A DNA stretch of 64,000 nucleotides from Methylobacillus methanolivorans (lineage in GTDB: Bacteria; Pseudomonadota; Gammaproteobacteria; Burkholderiales; Methylophilaceae): the NCBI RefSeq assembly GCF_020531845.1, contig NZ_JAJAVF010000002.1, positions 841,543 through 905,542 of the forward strand, in the 5' to 3' direction. The position numbers and the translations under genes are program-made. How positions within the stretch are numbered: the stretch's first letter is position 1; the number at the start of each line of letters is the position of its first letter. The notes beneath the pieces were generated by a model that worked only from the letters and a program-made list of their open reading frames with translations, did not search any database and was not told the DNA's origin. Positions 56,523 to 64,000 of this stretch are shown in pieces.

Positions 56523-57737
56523 TTAACGCTTTGGCGGCTCGATCTTGTAAAGCGCTCCATTGGGATCATCTGTCAGCACATAAATAAAACCATCTGGACC
56601 TTGACGCACATCGCGTATACGCTGCGCCAAATGAGCCAGCAGGCGCTCTTCATGAACGACCTTGTTACCATCCAGCTCAAGACGGATGAGCTGTTTGTCC
56701 GCGAGGGACCCTAGCAACAAGTTGCCTTTCCACGCCGAGTCAGCAGTCACAAATGTGAGGCTGGATAATGCCGGTGATTTTGCCCAGTAATAAACCGGCG
56801 GCTCAAATCCGTCCCCACGCTTGTGAGGTCCTTTGGTTTCTGCCGTCTGCTTACCCGTGTAATCAACGCCATAACTCGCGATCGGCCAACCATAGTTTTT
56901 ACCAGGCTGTACGATATTGAGCTCATCCCCACCACGAGGCCCTTGGTCAGTCGTCCAGATTTGGCCTGTAATAGGATGAAAACCTATGCCTTCGGCGTTG
57001 CGGTGGCCATAGGACCAAATCTCTGGGCGAGCACTCTTCTTGCCAACAAATGGGTTGTCCTTGGGGACAGATCCATCAAGATTCAGGCGCACAACTTTAC
57101 CGGCAAGTTTATCCAGTTGTTGTGGGGCAAGATTAACGTGATTGTCGCCATGCGTGATGAACACATGCCCCTTGTCATCAAAAAGGAAGCGGCCACCGAA
57201 CTCCCAGTAAGGAGACTCTGCCTGCTTGGGTTCCTGACGATAGATCACCTTAAAATCCTCGAGACTACCTTGCTCCAATCTTGCTGTTGCTACGGCAAGC
57301 CCGACGGGCTCATCATCGCCAGTACCTTCCGAATATGACAGATAAACTGTCTGGCTTTTCTTGAAGTCTGGTGCCAATGCAACATCCAGCAAGCCGCCAT
57401 GACCGCCAACAAAGACCTTAGGCACTCCTTGAATGGGATCAGAAACCTCACCTTGCGGAGTAATGCGGCGTAACTTCCCTGTTCTCTCGGTGATCAAGAA
57501 ATTGCCATCTGGCAAGAAAGCAATCGACCAAGGATGAGAAAGCTTGTCCGCGATTTTGGTGTGATGGATTGTTCCAAGTTGTGAGCCAGCCTGCTGACGC
57601 TCGCCCTTGATACTAGGGGCGACTCTTAAGGGAGCAGGCAGGTCAGCAATAGTTGCCGTACCAGCAATCACAGGCATGGAAAACAGGTAAAGAGTAGTCG
57701 TCAGACCACTCATTAGCAGTGAAAATTGCTTATTCAT
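56523..57737 (-). CDS. PQQ-dependent aldose sugar dehydrogenase-like protein
   Basis: The 404-residue protein has a signal peptide and a six-bladed soluble-glucose-dehydrogenase fold (LSHPWSIAFLPDGNFLITER, GHGGLLDVALAPDF). The conserved HGDNHV and TTDQGPRGGDELN sites are where PQQ and calcium bind in the family. It is periplasmic. It follows the TonB receptor by 70 bp, and PEBP comes next. Confidence 0.87.
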   Translation of the reverse strand: MNKQFSLLMSGLTTTLYLFSMPVIAGTATIADLPAPLRVAPSIKGERQQAGSQLGTIHHTKIADKLSHPWSIAFLPDGNFLITERTGKLRRITPQGEVSDPIQGVPKVFVGGHGGLLDVALAPDFKKSQTVYLSYSEGTGDDEPVGLAVATARLEQGSLEDFKVIYRQEPKQAESPYWEFGGRFLFDDKGHVFITHGDNHVNLAPQQLDKLAGKVVRLNLDGSVPKDNPFVGKKSARPEIWSYGHRNAEGIGFHPITGQIWTTDQGPRGGDELNIVQPGKNYGWPIASYGVDYTGKQTAETKGPHKRGDGFEPPVYYWAKSPALSSLTFVTADSAWKGNLLLGSLADKQLIRLELDGNKVVHEERLLAHLAQRIRDVRQGPDGFIYVLTDDPNGALYKIEPPKR

Positions 57738-57807
57738 TATTCATTTACCTCTACGGATATGATGTAAGTGGAATGGCCATTCGGCGAAGGCCAACTCCTT
57801 GGATTGA

Positions 57808-60165
57808 TTAAAAATTAAGCTGCAGGCTACCGACGATAGTCCTGGGTTCGGCTAATACATAAGTGGCAGGGCCAACGAGTTGAGACGGTGCCAAGCTGGG
57901 ATCAGAGGAAAAACGCCCTGTATTCACTCCCTGTAGATACTGTTTATCAAACAGGTTGTTGACGTTCAGGCTAAAGACCCCACTCTTGAAATAGCGACCA
58001 AGATTATTCCAGCGATAACCCAAGGCAAGGTTGACGGTGGTGACAGCAGCAATCTTTTCATGGTTAGTTAGGTCCCCGTAAAGGCTACCTTTATAAAAAG
58101 CACGGATATCGCCATATAAACTGCCATCGTCATACCCTATGCCAATCGTCGCCAAGTGCTTGGGCGTGTTGAACAATTGCTTACCCTTGGTTGGCAGGGC
58201 ATTTCGCCCACCAACAGTAACGCCCCCCTCCAGCTCAAAATCTTCCTTTTGGGTAGCCGCAACATAGGCGTACGAAGCGGCATAATTGAAGTTATGAGGC
58301 AGCAAACCATTCAAGGCAAATTCAGCCCCTTTGGTCTCGACTTTTCCGGCGTTGTAATACGCAGTGACAAAACTAGGCGTTTGGTAAGAGACTTGACGAT
58401 TCTTGAAATCATCAAGGAACAAAGCCAGGCTAGTGCTCAAGCGACTGTCGCGGTAGCGCCATCCCACCTCCTGGTTAATGGTGGTTTCTGGTTTTTGTGA
58501 AGTACCCACAGCACCATATAGCGAAGCTGCTGCAGGTATCCGCATATTGGATGAGGCGCTGTAATAGACTTGGTTGTTCTGGTCAGCCTGATAATCCAGC
58601 GAAAAAGCCGGCAAGAAGCGCTCATAAGTCGCATCACGCTCATAGCCTGGATTGCTGTAATTAATTGCACCACTACTCAGGACTTGCCCAATATTCTTAC
58701 CTTCCAGCTTGGTATGCTGATATGCCAATGCAGCCGTAACTTTCAATCTCTCAGTCGCATTCCAGATATCCTCAGCCCAAAGCTTGAGCGTCGGCGAGTC
58801 AGTGCGCTGGTCAGACATATAGATTGGGTTGCCACGCCCATCTGACGCAATATTGCTCTCTCCGTTGGTCGTATAGGGTTTACCGTTAGACTTGATCGGA
58901 ACATAGGAGAAGGTCTGTCGTGAATGCCAACGCTCATACCAAGCCCCCAACTGCAGTTTATTGGTAGCGGTAAGTTGCCAATCCAATCTTGCTGAAATAC
59001 CTGGCCGATACTGAGCCGGTAACATCTGGCGTGCAAATGGCACTCCGGTGTCCAGTTGGTCACCATCTCGATTCAGGTCGACATTGAGCAGCGTTTCATT
59101 TAATGCAAACGGCCCTGCCGAAGATGTTCCTCCACGAATCCGCTGAAAATATGGATCTATGGAAAGATCGAGATTGTCGGCAAGCTTGAAGTGGCTATTG
59201 ATCATGTAGTTCTGCACATGAAAGCTTGTCGACATCAGCCATTGGCTAGATGGTGTCGTACCATTCACAACATTGTCATTCACGCCAGTGGTACCAGAAT
59301 AGGTCGGGTAAGTAGTCAGCGCATAGCCACTGCGATAAGGCAATGAATCAAACTGGGCCTTGGTCTTGGGCATGGTGCTCCAGTTTTCCAGCTCCTGTGT
59401 GGAAATGATCAAGTTGATGCTGTTTTCATTCCATGCATATTGCAGGTTTGCGCCCGCACGCTTGGTTTGCGCCCTCAAGTCACTCGCTTGCCAATTGTCA
59501 TATCGGCTATCAGAAACCGATATCCACCCTGAAAATCCAGCATGTTCACCAAAATTCACTCTGGCATAGGTTTTTTGGACATCGTTATTACCAAATGTCT
59601 GCTTGAAAAACACTCCAGCCTCTGGCGTAGGGGCAACGGTTTTCAGGATGATGCTACCCCCACTAGCAGTCACACTAGGCAAGGAGATTGCTGAAGAACC
59701 ATAGATCAAGCTGATCGACTCATAGTCCTCTGGGTCGCCAATCACACTGCCAACTGCCATTTGGAACAAGGGATCATTCAAGGGCAATCCATCACGCACA
59801 ATCCCAATTTGGCTGCCACTAAACCCACGAACAGTGAAACCTGCACCACCAGCTCCCCATGAGTTACCCCCCTGTGAATTCACGCCTGGCAGAAACTTTA
59901 GCGAATCATATACAGTGCCTATTCCTCCCAGCTTCTCCAATTGAAACTTGGTCAACGTAGCACGTGACCCAGGTGTTGTTTCAATCTTGGTATCCCCTAG
60001 ATAGGTATCGCTGATTTTTTTATCGCTCACCACGACGACTGATCCAAGGTCTGCGGGTTCAGCCTCCGCCTCACTTTCTTCCGCATAGCCGTGATGGGCA
60101 TATAGCACCAGCGCAAGCTGAACTAAAGAGCTCAAGCGCTTGGTACCCGTTGGTATTTGCCTCAT
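57808..60165 (-). CDS. TonB-dependent outer-membrane receptor
   Basis: The 785-residue receptor starts at ATG 60165 behind GGGGAG. It has a signal peptide (LVQLALVLYAHHGYAEE), a plug (GSVVVVSDKKISDTYLGDTK, VRGFSGSQIGIVRDGLPLND) and a barrel ending in VGSLQLNF. It resembles ferric-citrate-type or other siderophore receptors; the ligand is unknown. It is divergent from the CzcCBA-like operon. Confidence 0.88.
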   Translation of the reverse strand: MRQIPTGTKRLSSLVQLALVLYAHHGYAEESEAEAEPADLGSVVVVSDKKISDTYLGDTKIETTPGSRATLTKFQLEKLGGIGTVYDSLKFLPGVNSQGGNSWGAGGAGFTVRGFSGSQIGIVRDGLPLNDPLFQMAVGSVIGDPEDYESISLIYGSSAISLPSVTASGGSIILKTVAPTPEAGVFFKQTFGNNDVQKTYARVNFGEHAGFSGWISVSDSRYDNWQASDLRAQTKRAGANLQYAWNENSINLIISTQELENWSTMPKTKAQFDSLPYRSGYALTTYPTYSGTTGVNDNVVNGTTPSSQWLMSTSFHVQNYMINSHFKLADNLDLSIDPYFQRIRGGTSSAGPFALNETLLNVDLNRDGDQLDTGVPFARQMLPAQYRPGISARLDWQLTATNKLQLGAWYERWHSRQTFSYVPIKSNGKPYTTNGESNIASDGRGNPIYMSDQRTDSPTLKLWAEDIWNATERLKVTAALAYQHTKLEGKNIGQVLSSGAINYSNPGYERDATYERFLPAFSLDYQADQNNQVYYSASSNMRIPAAASLYGAVGTSQKPETTINQEVGWRYRDSRLSTSLALFLDDFKNRQVSYQTPSFVTAYYNAGKVETKGAEFALNGLLPHNFNYAASYAYVAATQKEDFELEGGVTVGGRNALPTKGKQLFNTPKHLATIGIGYDDGSLYGDIRAFYKGSLYGDLTNHEKIAAVTTVNLALGYRWNNLGRYFKSGVFSLNVNNLFDKQYLQGVNTGRFSSDPSLAPSQLVGPATYVLAEPRTIVGSLQLNF

Positions 60166-60507
60166 TGCATTACTCCCCAAGAAAATTTATGGATCCAGCT
60201 CACGAAGCTGGATCAGCGCATGACGCTGACTTGGGGATGGCAAATTTCATTCCACCATACAATTAAACTAAATCAAACAATTAAGAACATCTCTTAATTT
60301 CATGATTTATATATTTCTATATCCACTTTAATTTTGTTGCACCACAGAAAAACCTTATCTATTACTGCAACAACAGCAACACGCCCTTGTTGCAGATGGA
60401 ACACGCAGCGTATTGGATAGCAACATTCATTATCTTGTGTATTGACGCCATTGCCGCCAACTCTGTCAGGTTGTACCATCGGGCATGGAGTGAATAATGA
60501 CGGCGCG
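60166..60507. promoter_or_regulatory. Divergent control region with several inverted repeats
   Basis: This 342-base gap has no gene. It contains tandem hairpins in the receptor leader (60192-60214, GATCCAGCT/AGCTGGATC; 60213-60229, TCAGCG/CGCTGA), an operator-like palindrome (60279-60299, AATTAAGA/TCTTAATT) and a 9-base inverted repeat (60365-60395, CTGCAACAA/TTGTTGCAG). Regulators are unknown. Confidence 0.55.
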
Positions 60508-61953
60508 ATGAAAACAATAAAACAGCCGCCCGGACGATGGACGACAATCACGCTGTGCAGCTTGCTGGCAACAGGATGTGGCTATCAGCAATACCAAGCT
60601 CATCCTATTGCGGCAGCACAGGGGCATGTTTCGTTACGGGCACACGATACGGGAGATAGCGGCTTTCTGGCTTATTTGCAGGCAGAGGGTCATCACAACT
60701 TACCTGGGGAATGGGGATGGCAGGAGCTCATGCTCTGCACACTGTATTTTCATCCCGACCTTGATGTTGCCCGCACCCAGCTTAGCCGTGCCATGGCCTC
60801 CATCACAACGGCAGCCCAACGGCCCAACCCCGGGATATCGATGGGTGCTGGTCGTCGCAATGAACCTGAGGTTCCTGAAGTCTATAGCCTGAGTTTTAAT
60901 ATCCCGATTGAAACGGCTGGCAAGCGCCAGGCGAGGATTGATATGGCGACGAACCTATCAGAAAGTGCTCGCCTCAATATTGCCCAAACCACATGGAATC
61001 TGCGTTACCGCTTGCTTTCAAGCTGGATTGAGTTCAATGCAGCTCACCAGAACCTGGTCCTGCTCCAGCAAGAAGCCAAGTTACGTGAAGAGATTGTCAC
61101 CATGCTTACGCTGCGCTTGCAGGCTGGCATGATTTCCAGCGTCGAATTGAGTAATGCAAAGCTGCAATGGCAGAAAACAGAGCAGGCAGTGGTAGAAGAA
61201 CAAGGGCGCATGGACGAGCTCAAGACCCAGCTTGCCAGCAATGCGGGCTTACCACTCAATAAATTTGATCAATTGCAGTTGAGATTAGACACTGTGGATC
61301 AGTTGCTGGGCATGCGGCACGATACCGCCATGATCAACACGCTTAACCCAGCCACGCAAGATGCCGCACTGTTGAACCGGGTTGATATACGGGCAGGGCT
61401 GGCAAGTTATGCTGCAAGCGAGGCACGCGTGCGACTCGAAATTGCACGCCAATATCCTGACATCAGCCTTGCCCCTGCTTATAACTATGAAGAAGGATTC
61501 CATATCTGGTCATTGGGCATTAACAGCCTTTTGCATATCCTGCACCGTAACCAAGGCCAGATTGCCGAGGCAATCGCATTACGCGAAACAGAAGCTGCAC
61601 AATTTGAAGCTTTACAGGCACGCGTCATCGCCGCCATGGACAGCTCCAGGAGCCGTTATCGCTCAGCCTTGCAGGCACTGGAACAAGCTCGCCATGTATA
61701 TGAAGCACAGCAAAACCAGACAGAGCAAGCCAAACTACGCTTTGAGCATGGGTTTGCTGACCGCCTGGAGTTGTTTACTTATCAGTTGGAAAACCTGCTT
61801 GCCAAGCAACGGCTAATCTCGGCTGAGTATCAGATACAACGCGCCGCAGCTGCGCTTGAAGATAGCATGCAGCTGCCTATGGAGAATCTCAAGTCCATGC
61901 CAGCCGATGCTGAACACCCCACGCCCAAGCCTCGCCAGGAAATCACGTCATGA
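60508..61953 (+). CDS. Outer-membrane factor of CzcC type
   Basis: The 481-residue protein starts at MKTIKQPPGRWTTITLCSLL with a lipoprotein signal (LATGCGYQ). TolC-family repeats with long Gln/Ala/Leu helices follow. It exports through the outer membrane with the next two genes. A GTG six codons earlier is also possible. It overlaps the adaptor gene by 4 bp. Confidence 0.85.
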   Translation: MKTIKQPPGRWTTITLCSLLATGCGYQQYQAHPIAAAQGHVSLRAHDTGDSGFLAYLQAEGHHNLPGEWGWQELMLCTLYFHPDLDVARTQLSRAMASITTAAQRPNPGISMGAGRRNEPEVPEVYSLSFNIPIETAGKRQARIDMATNLSESARLNIAQTTWNLRYRLLSSWIEFNAAHQNLVLLQQEAKLREEIVTMLTLRLQAGMISSVELSNAKLQWQKTEQAVVEEQGRMDELKTQLASNAGLPLNKFDQLQLRLDTVDQLLGMRHDTAMINTLNPATQDAALLNRVDIRAGLASYAASEARVRLEIARQYPDISLAPAYNYEEGFHIWSLGINSLLHILHRNQGQIAEAIALRETEAAQFEALQARVIAAMDSSRSRYRSALQALEQARHVYEAQQNQTEQAKLRFEHGFADRLELFTYQLENLLAKQRLISAEYQIQRAAAALEDSMQLPMENLKSMPADAEHPTPKPRQEITS

Positions 61954-63002
61954 GTAAAAAAGCCACCGCCGTCATCATCATCCAGGCTGGCCTCATCGTT
62001 GTATTGCTTTGGTTGCTGGTATTGTTCAGTAAAGATGAATTCGAGGCATTCAATGAAGAGGAAGAAATTGAAAGCCCGCAACGTGTCCATACCGAGGCTG
62101 GCATCAGCACGATCATCCTGAGTGCAGAAACCCAACAACAAAGTGACATCCGTACCGAACCTCTCAGCATGGCAAAATATCAAACAACGCTAGAAAGCCT
62201 GGGGAATGTGTTAAGCCTGGATGGCTTATTGGGCCTGCGTAGCCAATACATGAGTGCACTGGGTGACCTCGCCGTGGCACAGGCAGCCCTGGCTAACAGT
62301 AAAAATGACTACGAACGCCTGTCGTTGCTCAATCAGCATGAGCGCAATATCTCAGACAGAATGGTCATATCCGCCGAAGCGCTCTACAAGAGTGACTTGG
62401 CCAAGCTACAGGCACATGAAGCGGCACTCGATAACCTGCGCTACACAGCACGACAGCAATGGGGAGATCGCCTTGGGCTAGGCATGCTAGAGCCCAAGCC
62501 AAGTGCCGAGATCAATGCTTTGCTGGAGTACAAGCAAGTGTTGTTACGTATCGCCTTGCCTACACAACAAACCCACCCCACCAGCACATTACACGTTACC
62601 CCGGTTGGGAGCGGTATTCCACCCATCACGGCGCATTTACTTGCCCTCTCGCCACAGGCGGACCCTGTACTGCAAGGCAAAACTTATTTTTACACGGCAC
62701 CAGCGGCCAACCTGCGGGCAGGCATGCGACTGAGCACTCAAGAGCTTGATACGGCCAACATGATGAGCGGGGTGATTGTACCGCCACAAGCCGTTGTCTG
62801 GTATGGCGGTAAGGCATGGGTATATCGTCAGTACACGACAGAAAAATTTGTACGCGAACCCATTGATACAGATAAAGAAAGTGATCAGGGATGGTTTAAC
62901 AGGGATAAATTCAAGCCCGGAGATAGCATCGTCATCCATGGTGCCCAGCTCCTGCTTTCTGAGGAACTCAAGTACCAGATCAAGAATGAAAATGACGACT
63001 AG
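61950..63002 (+). CDS. RND periplasmic adaptor lacking a clear lipoyl domain
   Basis: The 350-residue protein has one membrane helix (about 8-26) and then an acidic linker. A short helical hairpin (about 95-165) and a beta-barrel/membrane-proximal end (VPPQAVVWYGGKAWVYRQY, DSIVIHGAQLLLSEEL) follow. The two lipoyl half-motifs usual in CzcB/CusB are not visible around the hairpin, so it is reduced. It links OMF and permease genes in an operon. Confidence 0.8.
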   Translation: MSKKATAVIIIQAGLIVVLLWLLVLFSKDEFEAFNEEEEIESPQRVHTEAGISTIILSAETQQQSDIRTEPLSMAKYQTTLESLGNVLSLDGLLGLRSQYMSALGDLAVAQAALANSKNDYERLSLLNQHERNISDRMVISAEALYKSDLAKLQAHEAALDNLRYTARQQWGDRLGLGMLEPKPSAEINALLEYKQVLLRIALPTQQTHPTSTLHVTPVGSGIPPITAHLLALSPQADPVLQGKTYFYTAPAANLRAGMRLSTQELDTANMMSGVIVPPQAVVWYGGKAWVYRQYTTEKFVREPIDTDKESDQGWFNRDKFKPGDSIVIHGAQLLLSEELKYQIKNENDD

Positions 63003-63015
63003 GAGCTGAATAACC

Positions 63016-64000
63016 ATGATGTCAGCCCTGATCCGTTTTTCAATACGCCATAGTGGCGTGATGATGGCGCTCGCCATCATGTTGGTGGTCTATGGTGTCT
63101 ACAAGACGATTCATAGCCACCTTGATGTATTCCCTGAGTTTGCCCCCACCCAGTTGATCATCCAGACTGAGTCGCCCGGCCTGTCTGCCGAGCTGGTCGA
63201 GTCACTCGTCACACAGCCACTAGAGAACGGTATTGCCGGGACTGTCGGCATCAGCAGCATACGGTCGCAATCTATCCCCGGCCTCTCTGTTATCACCGTG
63301 ATTTTTGATGAATCCACGGATATCTACCGCAATCGCCAGGTTGTCGCAGAGCGGCTTGCCACGCTCAATAGCATCTTGCCAGCCGGCATTGTCCCCAATA
63401 TCACGCCACTCACATCCTCCGCCAGCACTGTATTGGGCATCGGCCTTACCTCTGACGTCAGGAGCTTGAGTGAGCTGCGCACGCTGGTGGACTGGACAAT
63501 CAAACCGCACTTGATGGCAGTGCAAGGGGTTGCGGATGTCAATGTGTTTGGCGGTGAAGTGCGCCAACTCCAGATACAAGTCAACCCAGCCAAACTGGTG
63601 CGCTACAACCTTTCCCTGCAGCAAGTCGTCGATGCCGTGAGCCGCAGCACCGGCATACGCGGAGCTGGTTTTATCGAAAACACCAACCAGCGCATCATCA
63701 TCAATACTGAAGGCCAGGCACTCAACCCCCACCAACTATCACGTACTGCACTGCTACATGTCTCAGGCCAAACCCTGCGGATTGCCGATATCGGGCAGGT
63801 TGTTGAAGGCGCGGTGCCCTCCATTAGCGCTGCGGCTATCAATGGTAAAACGGGGATATATCTCTCGGTGCAATCCCAGCTAGGCGCGAATACCAAGGGG
63901 GTCACCCAGGCGGTTGAGGCAGCCCTCGTTGAACTTGGCCCGGTACTGGATACCAAGGAAGTAACGCTGCACCCTGCACTATTCCGCCCAGCCAATTTTA
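63016..64000 (+). CDS. RND permease, CzcA/CusA (HME) type, 3' end outside window
   Basis: The reading is open to the window end (328 codons). An AGGAG site lies just before the ATG. N-terminal sequence SALIRFSIRHSGVMMALAIM, then VFPEFAPTQLIIQTESPGLS, VESLVTQPLENGIAGTVG and the first periplasmic loop match heavy-metal RND pumps. The helix-4 motif that would name the metal is outside the window. Confidence 0.88.
   Translation, partial: MMSALIRFSIRHSGVMMALAIMLVVYGVYKTIHSHLDVFPEFAPTQLIIQTESPGLSAELVESLVTQPLENGIAGTVGISSIRSQSIPGLSVITVIFDESTDIYRNRQVVAERLATLNSILPAGIVPNITPLTSSASTVLGIGLTSDVRSLSELRTLVDWTIKPHLMAVQGVADVNVFGGEVRQLQIQVNPAKLVRYNLSLQQVVDAVSRSTGIRGAGFIENTNQRIIINTEGQALNPHQLSRTALLHVSGQTLRIADIGQVVEGAVPSISAAAINGKTGIYLSVQSQLGANTKGVTQAVEAALVELGPVLDTKEVTLHPALFRPANF

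Noticed and set aside
1..64000. CRISPR array or defence island
   Set aside because: No regularly spaced repeats and no Cas, toxin-antitoxin or restriction genes are recognised; the element genes at 48-54 kb could hide unknown defence genes but nothing shows it.

Overview
The window reads as chromosome of a methylotrophic betaproteobacterium, most likely Methylophilaceae. Two things point there. The housekeeping order ndk-rlmN-pilF-rodZ-ispG-hisS-yfgM-bamB-der and hfq-hflX-hflK-hflC-DUF2065-hisZ-purA is typical of betaproteobacteria. The purA operon ends in four archaeal-type genes (flavoprotein, DUF6513/DHPS-like, DUF447, MfnB) that accompany tetrahydromethanopterin/methanofuran-linked C1 metabolism in methylotrophs. 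Species cannot be fixed from sequence reading alone.

Layout. 1-566: 5' part of an OmpA-type outer-membrane barrel gene. 647-10185 (minus strand): hfq-hflX-hflK-hflC-DUF2065-hisZ-purA followed by the C1-cofactor genes, many with overlapping stops and starts. 10448-33503: a block lying between der and hfq, which are neighbours in many relatives. It holds gltX, a tripartite RND efflux operon with a divergent TetR regulator and palindromic operators, rimO, a ZIP metal transporter, a haem-acquisition locus (21.2-29.9 kb), a VOC protein, a cupin, pgeF-rluD and bamD. 33592-47868 (minus strand): der-bamB-yfgM, an orphan pair of oligopeptide-type ABC ATPases, hisS-ispG-rodZ-pilF-rlmN-ndk, then rlmB-rnr.

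47912-54652: a small integrated element at the 3' end of tRNA-Leu(CAG). It carries a P4-type integrase, AlpA, HTH and Rha regulators, a MobV/Pre-type relaxase and several unrecognised proteins, and is bracketed by imperfect direct repeats of about 170 bp. 54944-64000: small hypotheticals around tRNA-Leu(TAG), a PEBP protein, a PQQ-type sugar dehydrogenase, a second TonB-dependent receptor, and a divergent CzcCBA-like RND operon cut by the window end.

The most unusual locus is 21227-29913. A Fur-box-like palindrome and a small unknown ORF precede three tandem paralogous PEP-CTERM secreted proteins. A hairpin follows, then a TonB-dependent receptor and hmuSTUV-type haem utilisation genes, all in one direction. 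I infer that the PEP-CTERM trio are surface-anchored or released accessory proteins of haem/iron capture, an arrangement I do not know as a described system. A secondary unusual point is the RND adaptor at 61950, which appears to lack a normal lipoyl domain.
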